Notes: generated by a model not told the origin, from the letters alone. Shown: positions 38,603 to 49,170, counted from the first letter of the stretch. The stretch is DNA of 64,000 nucleotides from Uranotaenia lowii (GCF_029784155.1 NC_073691.1:22985639-23049638); one strand, 5' to 3'. Numbers and translations are program-made.

Positions 38603-38620
38603 GGCATACCGTGACAAGTG
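38603..38620 (+). promoter_or_regulatory. PBS-like site, diverged
   Basis: TGGCATACCGTGACAAGT resembles the tRNA-Arg-type site (TGGCGACCGTGACAGG) with a small insertion; TTGACATACCGCGACAG at 13528 is a similar variant. Confidence 0.4.
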
Positions 38621-38710
38621 AACCAAGTTCAGGAAAAGTGCTCATATGAAAAGCTAGTGAAGATAGAAAATAGTGAACAGTTATCTTTGACGAACAGTGA
38701 GTACTTAAAA

Positions 38711-38914
38711 ATGGGTTGGTTCGGAGATACAGTAATCAACCACTCCGAAGTGAGTACGACCGAAATACGAATTATGGCCGGGGCTGCCGTAGTTCTCGTA
38801 GTCATCGTAATGGCGTACCTGTGCTTACGAGTGCACGCAAAATACGCGAAAAGAGGCACACGACAACAAGTGCTACACGAAATGCGTTTAAACAACCTTA
38901 AAATCGAAGTTTAA
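38711..38914 (+). CDS. Small single-pass membrane protein, MGWF family (copy 4)
   Basis: 67 codons, intact, 108 nt after the PBS-like site, as at 10277; start context A at -3, G at +4. MGWFGDTVINHSEVSTTEIR opens it, then a long hydrophobic helix (residues about 24-42) and a basic tail ending VLHEMRLNNLKIEV. Copies 13606 and 50403 belong to the same subgroup. An in-frame upstream codon string extends to 38618 but has no ATG. The coiled-coil tail of a PHD-type protein follows 58 nt downstream, so this small ORF may precede either Ty3 gag or a PHD-type gag. Confidence 0.7.
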   Translation: MGWFGDTVINHSEVSTTEIRIMAGAAVVLVVIVMAYLCLRVHAKYAKRGTRQQVLHEMRLNNLKIEV

Positions 38915-38971
38915 TAACGTACAAGTGAACCATCTGAACTAAAAACTAAAACTGTTAGGCAGAGTGCAACT

Positions 38972-39127
38972 GTGAACAGCAAGAAAAAGATGGCTGAAAA
39001 TTTTGAAATGTTGGAGGAAATGATTCTTGGCCATCAAAATTGTTTAATGACCATGGTGGAGGAGCAGCATAAAAACTGCTTCTCTAACCTTGAACAGGAG
39101 CTCACTCCTACGCTCCAGTCAATCGCT
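38972..39127 (+). pseudogene. Coiled-coil tail of PHD-type protein
   Basis: KKKMAENFEMLEEMILGH, then MVEEQHKNCFSNLEQEL, homologous to 1108-1344 and to the end of 24876-25440. It is cut at about 39127 by a LINE 3' end. Confidence 0.5.
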
Positions 39128-39186
39128 AGGTTTAAGAATATATATGTAGCCTACGATGTTTGGCGAAATAAATAAATAAATAAATG
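39128..39186 (+). mobile_element. LINE 3' end fragment
   Basis: 'GTAGCCTACGATGTTTGGCG' followed by AAATAAATAAATAAATAAAT resembles the tail of the LINE at 31575-31611 ('GTAGTCTACAACTGATTGACG' and AAATAAATAAATAAG). A severely 5'-truncated insertion of the same family. Confidence 0.5.
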
Positions 39187-39496
39187 TGTCAGTTTTTTGA
39201 TTGGGGTTGCCCGGGTGGAAAATCCGACGGAGTCTTCAATGAGAACAGTGAGTGTTTTAATACTTTTGTTCCAGGACTAAGAGTGCAACGCCAGATGTCG
39301 GAATATGACTGAATAGGAGACCGTTGTTTCCTCAATGGAAGAGACGCTACTCGCCTTGATGGATGCTTTAGCTACGGTGAAGTTCCAAAGTTCGTTGAGT
39401 TGTACAATCGGATAAGTGGTATGCCACACATAACACTGACTATAAAATTCCATGGAGTAGGCTTCGAAAGTCTAGGCCATATTATTGGCTTCTTAA

Positions 39497-42400
39497 TATA
39501 AATATACAGAGCCAAATAATATCTTTACCTATAGAAGATAATACCAACAATGCCTTCACAATACCTGCAAGATGTGAAGTGATCAGAAAAGTCCCAAATT
39601 TAGTAGTAATGGAAGACGCTTAAGTGCTTTCACAGGAAATACAACCTGGTGTTTTCTGTGGAAATACGATAGTATCTTCAAATTCGAAGTTTGTAAAATT
39701 TGTAAATACGACAGAAAATCAAGCAGTAATGAGCAACTTCTGTCCCAAAGTAGATTTATTAAAAATGTATGATAAGAAAATTTTTAATTACACTAGTAAA
39801 AACAATGATACATGTAATAAAATACTTGACCAAATTAATTTTGAAAATGTACCCAACTATGTTAAGGTAAAATTAACAAATTTGATTAAAAATCATCAGG
39901 ATATTTTTAACTTACCTGACGAGCATTTAACAACCAATAATTTTTATTCACAAATTATAGAACTGGATAATAAAATGCCAGTTTATATACCAAACTACAA
40001 ACAAACACATTCCCAAGCTGAGGAAATTCAAACTCAAATAAAGAAAATGAAACGGATAATAATACTCGAAAATGGAGGTTGGTTGTCGCTTTTCGACAAC
40101 TTAATAAAATGATACTGGTAGATAAATTTCCACTGCCACGTATCGATTCAATTTTAGACCAGCTAGGAAGGGCTAAGTATTTTAGTACTCTAGACCTTAT
40201 GGCTGGGTTTCACCAAATACCTCTGGAGGAAGAATCAAGAAAATATACAGCTTTCTCTTTCCCAGATGGACATTTTCGGTTTAAAGGATTACCGTTTGGT
40301 TTGAATATCATTCCAAACAGTTTTCAAAGAATGATGAACATTGCCATGGCCGGATTAAGTCCAGAATGTGCATTAGTTTACATTGATGATATAGTGGTTA
40401 TTGGGTGTTCCACGAATCATCATCTACACAATCTAGAAAAAGTATTCAATCGTTTAAAATTATATTATTTAACACTTAATCCGCAAAAGTGTAAATTTTT
40501 TAGATCTGAGGTCACTTATTTAGGCCACAAGATAACGAACAATGGTATTTTACCGGACGATTCAAAATATAAAACAATTGAAAACCATCCAGAGCCTACA
40601 AACGTAGACGAAGTTCGTCGGTTTGCAGCGTTCTGCAATTATTATCGCAAATTAGTTCCAAATTTTGCGCATATAGCAAAACCATTAAATAGTTTGTTAA
40701 AAAAAGGGAGCTACTTTCATATGGAACAACGAACAACGGCAAAGCTTTTTCACACTGAAACATTGCCTTTTATCGCCTAAAATTCTTCAATATCCTGATT
40801 TCAGTAAAAAATTTATATTAACAACTGATGCGTCAGACGTTGCTTGTGGAGCAATTCTGTCACAACAGTATGGAAATGATGATTTACCAATTGCTTTTGT
40901 AAGCAAAATTTTCACAAAAGGCGGGAAAAAGAGTTGACTGCCATACATTGGGCTATCGACTACTTCAAATCTTATCTTTATGGTCGTCGATTTACGGTTA
41001 GAACTGACCACCGACCATTAGTTTATCTATTTGGCATGAAAAAGCCTACTTCAAAACTCACAAGAATGAGGCTTGATCTTGCTGAATATGATTTTGATAT
41101 TGAATATCTCCCTGGAAAAGCAAATGTTGGAGCAGACGCTCTTTCCCGGATCCCAACAAAATCAGAAGATCTCAAGTCATTAGTGCTTGTGGTTAATACA
41201 CGCTCAATGACACACAAACAAAACCTGAATAAAAATACCAGACGATTTGAGAAACCTGACAGAAAGATTGATCACCTAACTGTCTGGCGAACCGAAAATC
41301 CGTCTGAAGTCAATAAATTACTTAAAATCAGTTGTGAGGTGCACCACAATCTGTTAGAAATAAATTTATGTAACCATAATTATAAAAAAAAATTTAGGTA
41401 AAATTACAATACCATCTTCTCAAAATAATGAAAGTCGAACTTTAGAGTCCGCACTTCTAAAAATATCAAAATTGTTAGAAAAATATAAAAGGAACAAGAT
41501 AGCGCTATCAAAAGAAGCTTTACTGTTCCCATATATTTCCCTGCAAAGTCATTCCCAACTATCAAACCATTATTTTTAAACCGCCAAGCAGGAAGAGATT
41601 CAAGAAATCTTGACGCGTCACCATACGACTCCTACGGGAGGTCATATTGGTCAACACCAGTTATATTTAAAATTACGTGAAATTTATAAATGGAAAAATA
41701 TGAAATTTGACATAAGAAACTTCGTAGGAATGTGTGAAAAATGTAAAATTAACAAATTACTTCGACATACAAAAGAAGCGACAGTTGTGACGGCAACTCC
41801 TTCTAAACCATTTGAAGTGCTTTCTGCAGACACAGTAGGTCCTTTCACTAGAACAAGTAATGGTAATAGATATATACTTACTATACAATGTAATTTAACC
41901 AAATATGTTATTTTAGCACCAATTCCAACGAAAGAAGCGAGCGTAATCGTAAAAGCACTAGTTGAAAATTTTATATTAATCTATGGTAATTTTATGGAAT
42001 TGCGTACAGATCAAGGAACAGAATATCATAAGTTCTTGATCAAATATGCAAACTGTTAGAAATTAAACAGACTTTCTCTTCTCCATATCATCCACAAACA
42101 ATAGGGGCATTGGAAAGGAACCATAGATGCCTGAATGAGTATTTACGATCCTTCACCAATGCTCACCAAACTGATTGGGACGAATGGATTAAATTCCATT
42201 CTTTTACTTTCAACACAACAACGCATACTGAACACAACTTCACTCCTTATGAATTAGTGTTTGGTCGCAAAGCAATTCTACCACATGATTTAGAATCCAA
42301 CAGACCAACTTTAGAACCAATCTACAATTTAGAAGAGTATTATAATGAATTAAAATTGAGACTTCAAAACACAAATAAAATAGCTAATCAAAATCTAATT

Positions 42401-42625
42401 AACAGAAAAGAAGAAAGACAAATCACATTAAACAACAAAATAAATCCGATTGATATAAAAACAGGAGATCTTGTTAACATAAGCAACGAAAACAGACGTA
42501 AATTAGACCCTTTTTACATAGGTCCTTTCAAAATTATTGAATTACAAAATACAAATTGTGTAATTGAAAATATTAATACTCTTAAACGGAATATTATTCA
42601 CAAGAATAGAATTGTAAAAGCATAA
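39497..42625 (+). pseudogene. Ty3/gypsy pol: RT, RNase H, integrase
   Basis: Best pol of the window. 39497-40070: region after the protease. 40079-40780: RT with LPRIDSILDQLGRAKYFSTL, LPFGLNIIPNSFQR and YIDDI, then LGHKIT and the YYRK connection. 40790-41160: RNase H with TTDASD, ELTAIHWA and RTDHRPL, ending SRIP. 41580-42625: integrase with the HHCC finger (H-x5-HIGQ ... CEKCK), first Asp in LSADTVGPF, second in LRTDQGTEY, Glu in LERNH. Frameshifts or stops occur near 39619, 40075, 40780, 40935, 41400 and 42055. It would reverse-transcribe and integrate the element. No env ORF follows; a polypurine tract and LTR start come next. Confidence 0.9.
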
Positions 42626-42819
42626 AAACAGAACAAAATTATAAAAATTTTGGATCAAATGCCAAAAGTGAGAAACTCTATTAGTTTAGTATAAAAAAAA
42701 AGAAAAAAACTGTTAGGGAAGTTTTACTGGTCATATTATTGCTTTTTTTTTTACTTACATACAAAACAAACTGTTGACGAAAATTTAACGAATGCCTTCA
42801 CTCTGTTACGCCATCCTTC

Positions 42820-42833
42820 CAAAGGGGGAAGAT
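42820..42833 (+). promoter_or_regulatory. Polypurine tract
   Basis: AAAGGGGGAAGA directly precedes TGTAGTAAAATAATTC, a typical PPT and 3' LTR start about 200 bp after the end of integrase. Confidence 0.7.
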
Positions 42834-42930
42834 GTAGTAAAATAATTCATATCAAATTTCTCTCCCAGCTTCTTTAATTTACGAGCTGTGAAAAACGGTT
42901 CTCCAGAACCAAACTTTCCAAATTCCACTC
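42834..42930 (+). mobile_element. Start of 3' LTR
   Basis: Begins TGTAGT after the PPT and ends within about 100 bp, where gag of another copy begins. No poly(A) signal is included. Confidence 0.5.
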
Positions 42931-43505
42931 ATGCTGACTGCATGCACTGATGCAGAAAGTGTATCTGACCTTGTTAAAGGCTTACCAACATTTAATGGAG
43001 ACCCGCAACAACTTTGTAACTGGATCGATGATGCAGATAAAATAGTACTTATGAACAAACCCAGACAAGGGAACAATTCAATTGAAGTTCAAAATAAATT
43101 TTATGTAATTTGCCGGCTTATTAGAAGAAAAATTCAAGGCGAAGCTAACGATGCATTGGTAGCATCTAATGTAAACCTAAATTGGACATTGATAAAAACA
43201 ACTTTACTAACATATTATGGTGAAAAAAGAGATTTATCCTCTCTTGATTATCAGCTTATGAATTGTCTTCAGAAAGGCAGATCATTAGAATCATTTTACG
43301 ATAATATAAATAGACTACTATCACATATTGCAAATTTCATAAAAACCGACGTAAAATATTCTCATTACGAAGCACAAAAAGCTATGATAGATATTTATAA
43401 TGAAAAAGCTTTGGATGCTTTCACTCTTAATAGAAACTATGGTGATGGCCAAATTAAAGGATTGAAATTACATAACGTAAAAAATCTGTCATTGATAAAT
43501 CCTTA
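42931..43505 (+). pseudogene. Ty3/gypsy gag type 3, central part
   Basis: About 190 open codons: LPTFNGDPQQLCNWIDDADK, then YGEKRDLSSLDYQLMNCLQ, KGRSLESFYDNINRLLSHI, ALDAFTLNRNYGDGQI. The pattern fits the capsid region of gypsy-like gag. The C-terminal nucleic-acid-binding region is gone; a PBS begins 8 nt further on, and the ORF frame even reads through it. Same gag type as the scrap at 37033. Confidence 0.7.
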
Positions 43506-43512
43506 CCTCCGC

Positions 43513-43530
43513 TGGCGCCCAACGTGGGGC
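43513..43530 (+). promoter_or_regulatory. Primer-binding site, tRNA-Lys(CUU) type
   Basis: Identical 18-nt core to 37357, with the same extended similarity to about 43560. Unusually, gag sequence rather than an LTR precedes it. Confidence 0.75.
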
Positions 43531-43799
43531 GCAAACCCATGACCCTAAGATTAACAGTGAAGTGTTCGTTGAGCTGTACAATAAACTGAACTATCTCACG
43601 AACCCAAGCTCTCAATATTAAAACATAGAGATAGACAGCGCATGACCCAATCCTTAACATAACTGCTTATTTGCATTTCCTACTCAGTACGATAATGGTT
43701 TCATGCTTTCTACCCCAGGCGGTGTGAGGCTGGAGCTATAGCAAAACAATTGCTTCCTAATTCTGAACGAGAAATTTAAGAAAAGTAGCGATCTATCTG

Positions 43800-44560
43800 C
43801 TCAATATCTTCGGTTTCTCAAGACGAACTTAGAAAGTGGGACACGATTGCGGAGGAGACTCATCAATCAGCCCTTTCAGGTCCGGGCATTCAGTCTTCAA
43901 GGGAAATCCTAGATTTGATCGATGAGCTACGATCGATATACGACGCTGTTACCGCTAAACCTGTCGCTCCTCCACCAGAGCCAGGAACGAGCTTGGCCTC
44001 ACAGTTAGATCAAGAGATTGTATCAGGTTGGCGCCTTCTGGGCACTGTAGGGTATAAGATGATGTAATAATAAAATCGATGTCATTAATTTCTGTTGAAA
44101 AATAAATCTATCATCTCATTTCCGAAAATAAACATTCACAGTTTTGTTCCAGTGTATTGCGTCTGCATAATGGTTTCATGGAAGAGAAAGCTTCCTTTTG
44201 ACCTCTTTTGACGTGCTAGGTAATATGAGAAAATTCACCAATACACTGTCGATACATATTTGCTCGTTCTAACGCTCTCGGCTTGGAACCAAAAGAGAGG
44301 AAACTTAACGAACCAAAAGAGAGTAAGCTGGTGGATCGGAAAACCGCGGTGGATTTGATGATAGGATCAGTTTTGAGAGTAATGTTGAAATGACGAGTTG
44401 CATTTCGTCGTCGCGGAATAAAAGGCGAATAACATTCCGAAAGCGTAGAATACGACAGGCACCAGGAAGGTATGGAAAGCGGACTGGACAGAGTACGATA
44501 ATCGGCAGTTGCGCCGCAAAAAGCTGCAAGTAAAAGCTTATGGTGGATACGGGCCACTCT
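43800..44560 (+). pseudogene. GWRLLGT-family protein, interrupted
   Basis: LDLIDELRSIYDAVTAKP and VSGWRLLGT (43910-44060), then about 400 bp of unrelated DNA, then KVWKADWTEYDNRQLRRK (44463-44515). In 36281-36760 the two parts are contiguous, which identifies the 44060-44458 piece as an insertion. Function unknown. Confidence 0.45.
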
Positions 44561-44579
44561 AACCAAAACGAAAAAGATC

Positions 44580-44877
44580 CAGTCAGCATGTAGCGCGATT
44601 GAAGCGATATATGATGAAGAGGATAAAATAAACATACACAAGCATAAGGCGCGGCCGACTCGTTACGAAGTGCGATCGAGCGCGACTTATGCTGAGAAAG
44701 CAAAAAAGGTCACGTAGCCACAGCCCGATGGTAGGTTAGCGAGTAAGAGAACAATTTGAACAAATTCTTCTTGATCGGACTACAGCGGAGTGAAGTCAGT
44801 TCTGATCTTCAGGGAAAGTTACTTCTAAACAGAAACACAGAGCATAATATTATGGATTGAGAAGAACCATTATAACA
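44580..44877 (+). mobile_element. LTR end of element with MGWF copy 5
   Basis: Includes GCGACTTATGCTG (shared with 31740), a TCAGTTCTGATC initiator-like word (about 44798) and ends at a PBS. Confidence 0.45.
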
Positions 44878-44895
44878 TGGTGATCCTGGCCATTT
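44878..44895 (+). promoter_or_regulatory. Primer-binding site, second tRNA-Arg type
   Basis: TGGTGATCCTGGCCATTT and the following TCGAACCT...GGAAT resemble the complement of a tRNA-Arg 3' end and T-arm. One mismatch in the first nine bases. Confidence 0.5.
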
Positions 44896-45171
44896 CGAAC
44901 CTCTGGAATTGTGAAAAATCGCGAAAATGAGTGTACATTATTCAGTGCTGGAAAAATCTCATACAAAACGGAAACGAGCTGTAAATGTGCTAGAAGAAAG
45001 TGCACACGTCAGAGGAGAGACTCGTGTGTGACAAGGGTGTATAGTGCATATACTGAAGCACACCATCTGCTAAGTGAAAAACGATTTAAGAAACAACTGG
45101 AAAAGTCGAAAATTGTAAACAGTCAATCAATTTTATAAGGACAATTTTGAAAGGACTAAGTGATATCAAAA

Positions 45172-45378
45172 ATGGGTTGGTTCTCGACCGACGAAATTGT
45201 CGCGCCAGTTGCTAGTGGCGATAGTGAAAATAAGGCTACCCAAAGCATCGCCATATGTGTACTAGCCGTAGCTGCAGTGGGGTACATCGCCGCAAAATTG
45301 CTGACGAAACTCCATCGCCAGCAAATAGAACGTGTTACCAACCGCACCATTAGAATGAACAATCTGAGCAACGTGTAA
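45172..45378 (+). CDS. Small single-pass membrane protein, MGWF family (copy 5)
   Basis: 68 codons, intact, 294 nt after the PBS, start context A at -3 and G at +4. MGWFSTDEIVAP, then an Ala/Val/Ile helix (about residues 25-46), then a tail with QIERVTNRTIRMNNLSNV. Close relative of 34125. A four-codon in-frame extension (from 45160) has no ATG in front, so the MGWF start is preferred. A 34-codon upstream ORF starts at about 44927. Confidence 0.7.
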   Translation: MGWFSTDEIVAPVASGDSENKATQSIAICVLAVAAVGYIAAKLLTKLHRQQIERVTNRTIRMNNLSNV

Positions 45379-45403
45379 AGCCAAGCAAATGGTGAGCTGA
45401 AAA

Positions 45404-45499
45404 ATGATGGATTTAAACGAATACGACGTGAATGCAGCCCTGTTTCGAATTTGCAACGAGCAATTAACGGTACTGGAGGACAAGCTGAGGGAAATATAA
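45404..45499 (+). CDS. 31-codon ORF after MGWF copy 5
   Basis: MMDLNEYDVNAALF... ends LEDKLREI; acidic and helical, 25 nt after the membrane ORF. After the stop the frame continues with a Cys pair (CAVCRK), which might be the start of a zinc finger. Not recognised. Possibly the N-terminus of the element's gag-like protein. Confidence 0.25.
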   Translation: MMDLNEYDVNAALFRICNEQLTVLEDKLREI

Positions 45500-45699
45500 T
45501 CATCGTTTGGCGATGGCGACGAAATGTGCGCCGTCTGCAGAAAATGGAAGAATTGGCGGCACGGCTCGCTCGGGAACGAGCCTCGAGTGATGTGTGAAAG
45601 AAACGAATAAAATCAGTTCCAAGTTGTAACTCATGTCATTCACTTTGATGACAAACCCTGTGTGCAAATCCCGTGTTATGTTAACATTTAACAAATATG

Positions 45700-46395
45700 T
45701 TTTCCACGAACGGTTTTTAGACGTTATCTCAACTGTTTGCAGAACAGTTCTTCCATACAAGTGTTTTAACAGTTTTTAACAGTAACATAACCTTACAGTT
45801 ACTAAATGACAATTTCCAAAAAGTACATATTGTGCCGGGAAAAAATCAACTGCCAATTTCCTCCAATTGCTAGGTAAAATCACAGTGGCTGTTTGACGTG
45901 AAACATTCTTGGTGGCCTTCAATGCACGGACAGGACGGACGGAATCGGTCATTCGGTTCAAACCATACTTTAGATGGGCTAAGATTATCCAGTGTTTTTC
46001 GTTTGGCAAAAATAGCCCCAATTCGGGCTCATTCAGCCCGATTCAAACCAGTAGGGATGTACCCAGTGGATGTTTGATTTGGAGCTAAAGACAAATAATC
46101 AATCAGACATCGATAGTTGAATCAACTGTCGACCCGAAAACGCAGTAGAGTTTTAGTTAGTTGGTTTTCTTCAAATCTTTCGAACCGTCATGGTTCCTTT
46201 AGTAGAGAGGATAACTTAAGAGTTAAGTTGTTTAATAAAGATTAAGTATGGGCAAGAAGTTCGTGGTGCTTACTCATCCGGAAGACTGGAAGAACTCGCC
46301 AAATAAACCTAAGAACCTTTTCGCTTACCCGAAGCTTGCGACGGTTTTCACGTCGGTGTCAACCTGAGATTTACAGATTTAGTATAGAAGACAAG
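45700..46395 (+). mobile_element. Repeat A, full-length copy 5 (LTR-like)
   Basis: Collinear with 26936-27620, including both AATAAA words and the CGACGGTTTTCACGTCGGTG stem near the end. No PBS follows. Between here and the next LINE (46400-46730) I see no gene. Confidence 0.6.
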
Positions 46396-46734
46396 GAAAA
46401 TAAAGTTACAGTTAAAGACAAAAGCACACAGTGGTTTTTAGTAACTTTAATCCAAAAATGGAAAATTTGGAAGTGTGAAAACCCACAGATTTTGGTTAAC
46501 TGACATGGGGTGCGAATCAAGACAATCCCCAGAGGAACTGGGAAAACTGAATGCTCTAACAGAAGTCACAGACACCGATCGGCAAGAGCTTGATTGCTCG
46601 CACTAACGAAAATATACGAATATATTTTAAGTAGGGCGCCAGAGTGTCTACTTTAATATAGATGAATTAACTAAAATGCTTGCGTCATCATGACTCAGCC
46701 CAGTCCTGTCACATTCTAGTGAAGATGTCCTGGA

Positions 46735-47632
46735 GGAACATGTCGCTGAACTGGCCGTAGCGATGGCGGGGATGCAAGACCTCGTAGACTGTGTGCGAAA
46801 GAAGTCAAACATCCACAAAGAGGTGCGAGAGAAGCTCGCAAACGTAATGGCCCTGTTTGTGAAAGCAAACAGGGCGGTGGTGAGTCTGCTCACTGCTCCG
46901 GAATGCCGGACGAGGGCACGTGAGGACGCTGCCACTCCCCTTCGGGCAGATACAACCCGCCCGAAGAAGGTCAGCGTCTGCGTGCAGACAGATGGCAGTG
47001 TAGAGGTGGCCGGAAACGGCAAGCGGAAAAGGGGGTCACCGGGCGAGACGAGGCCAGGAGCCCCAAAAAAGCGGACCCGGGATCCTACGGTCCGGCAGGA
47101 TCCGGGCGGAAATGAGACAGAGGGTGGAGGAAATGCGAACGGCCAAGTTCCTGATGCGCAAACCGGGTGGCAGACGATTGAGCGCAAGAGGAAAAAGACC
47201 ACTAAGGCCAAACCCAAACCCAAGCCCAAGCCCAAACGGGTCAGGGACAAGGGGGAGGCTTTGGTGATAAAGGCCCCCGATGGCACCTACGCTGACGTCC
47301 TCCGGCAAATGAGAACGAGCGATAGGCTGGTGGGCCTTGGAGGGGATGTGAGGAGAATCCGTCGAACTCGTTCCGGCGAGATGATCCTCGAGCTCCGACG
47401 CGGCTCCCAGATAAAGAGCTCGGAATATAGCGCCCTCACGCAAGAGATAGTGGGGGAAGCTGCAGAAATTCGTGCCCTCAGCACCACGGTTACCGTCAGG
47501 GTGAAAAACCTTGACGAAATAGCCACGGATGTTGAGGTGCAGAATGCGCTGAGGGATCTGTGCAAGATCGGGACTGACCAGCAACCGGAAAGGTGCTTCA
47601 GGTGCGTAGAATATGGGCACAAGTCACTGCGA
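46735..47632 (+). pseudogene. R1-like LINE ORF1 (gag), copy 2, nearly intact
   Basis: About 290 open codons in one frame, collinear with copy 1 at 7345: N-terminal helical region, KPKPKPKPK linker, TYADVLRQM domain, RRIRRTRSGEMILEL, and one zinc knuckle start (C-FR-C-VEYG-H). A 150-bp in-frame deletion removes the domain after KIGTDQ, joining it to QPERCF. The knuckle region breaks at about 47622 into a sequence encoding a different membrane peptide. Would bind LINE RNA. Confidence 0.75.
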
Positions 47633-47639
47633 AGACAGT

Positions 47640-47796
47640 GGGAGACCAAACGGTCACCATAGTGGAGAATCAAGAAGTGCATACAGAAGCTCACATGGAG
47701 CATGCATTCAAATTGAACATTATGATTGCGCTACTTTTAGTGCAAATAATCGGTGTGATTATCAAACATGCGATCAGCGCAGCAAAAAAGACCTAG
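47640..47796 (+). pseudogene. Divergent small membrane protein (possible MGWF relative), 5'-truncated
   Basis: The frame GDQTVTIVENQEVHTEAHME leads into a hydrophobic helix (LNIMIALLLVQIIGVIIKH) and a basic end AISAAKKT. Its N-terminus is lost at the LINE junction. After the TAG the same frame continues AKAATKAALVQQV to a second stop (47839). Size and topology fit the MGWF proteins, but the MGWF start and NN-L motif are not seen, so homology is uncertain. Confidence 0.4.
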
Positions 47797-47984
47797 GCTA
47801 AAGCAGCCACAAAAGCTGCGTTAGTGCAGCAGGTCTAACTGCACATTAATGGTGAAGAAAAAAAAATATTTTGACAGGAAAAAGAGCAGTTAAATAGTGA
47901 ATCCGTGAATAGTAGAGTCGTGTGAATATTTTGGTACTGAAATAATGATTGCTTCGATGGAATTATCGTTAACGTTAACGTTAA

Positions 47985-48258
47985 AGATAACGTTTTCCAC
48001 AAACGGTTTTTGGACGGGATCTCAACTGTTTGCAGAACAGTTCTTCCATATAAGTGTTTTAACAGTTTTTAACAGTAACATAACCTTATAGTTACTGAAT
48101 GACAATTTTTAGAAAGTACATACTGTGCCGGGAAAAAATCAACTGCCAATTTTCTTTAAATGCTAGGTAGAATTACAGTGACTGTTTGACGTAAAACATT
48201 CTTGAGAGCCTTCAATGATCTCGAGAACGGACAGAATCGGTCATTTGGTTCAAACAAG
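47985..48258 (+). repeat. Repeat A copy 6, 3'-truncated
   Basis: Starts AACGTTTTCCACAAACGG and runs to GGTCATTTGGTTCAAACAA, then is cut. Confidence 0.7.
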
Positions 48259-49039
48259 TGAGCACTAAGGTGTGCTTAGTTCTGATTGTCCCGAAGTGAA
48301 GGTGTTTACAGTCCACCATAGTTGAAGTGGGTCGATCCAGAAAATTTGGTCCTTCGAGCCGGAATCGGGCCTTGCCTAAAATTAGAAGACCAACACTAGG
48401 AAAATCAGCACAACACTGCTTGGTGTTTTTATTCTGGTACAGCGGGCAGGATATCGATGGTACATTGGGAGGTGCTCGCATTCTGGGTTCAAACGCCATG
48501 GCTGCCCGATCCTGTGTTTGGTGATGAGGAAAACACTCCTATAAGAGTCCGGAGCCTGGTAAAGGAAGATAAATGGCGATTTGCATCTGAGGAAAATTCG
48601 AAAACAATGGGAAGAGCACAATTTGGAGACCAGACATATACAATCTCTGTACGCGAAAGCTTTGCTTGGCTTAATTATTATGTAACTAAGTTGACTCTGT
48701 CTGAAGATTCTTACAATGTTCGCAACAAAACAGATGGCAGTGAACCATATTTGCTTTGTTATGATAATCTGTGTACGTTTAATGACTAAAAATCCAAAAA
48801 ACGTTGCCAACCACATACAGTCCCAAATGAAGACGCAACTTTCAACTCTTTTTGACTACCCTCTCACTCTACGATTTCTGGAGAAGTCCGAACATTTGAC
48901 AGTCATAATTTGCAAAGGGTATGATCAGCCTGAAGATCTCAGGTGCATGGGGAGGGCTGGGTGTGCCCTCTCCCTATTTAAAAATTGCAGTGAAGCGGTT
49001 ATTGGCACAAACGACTGCAAAACTAGCACACCACAATCT
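48259..49039 (+). other. Unassigned interval with 110-codon ORF
   Basis: 48457-48789 is an open frame (DPVFGDEENTPIRVRSLVKE; ESFAWLNYYVTKLTLS) without recognised domains or a supported start. It may be part of a polyprotein. Nothing else is seen. Confidence 0.25.
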
Positions 49040-49170
49040 GCAATTCGACAACATATTAAGCTCCTGCGAATACCGTTTGGTGCAAAAAGTATTCCAACCA
49101 CGTTTCAGCGTGATATACAAAACTAACGTTCCATCTGTCACACCTACCCCAATTTCTTCAGACAACTCTA
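49040..49170 (+). pseudogene. Ty3 RT fragment (PFG/FQ block)
   Basis: Encodes LLRIPFGAKSIPTTFQRDIQ, the ending of repeat B without its left part. Confidence 0.6.
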
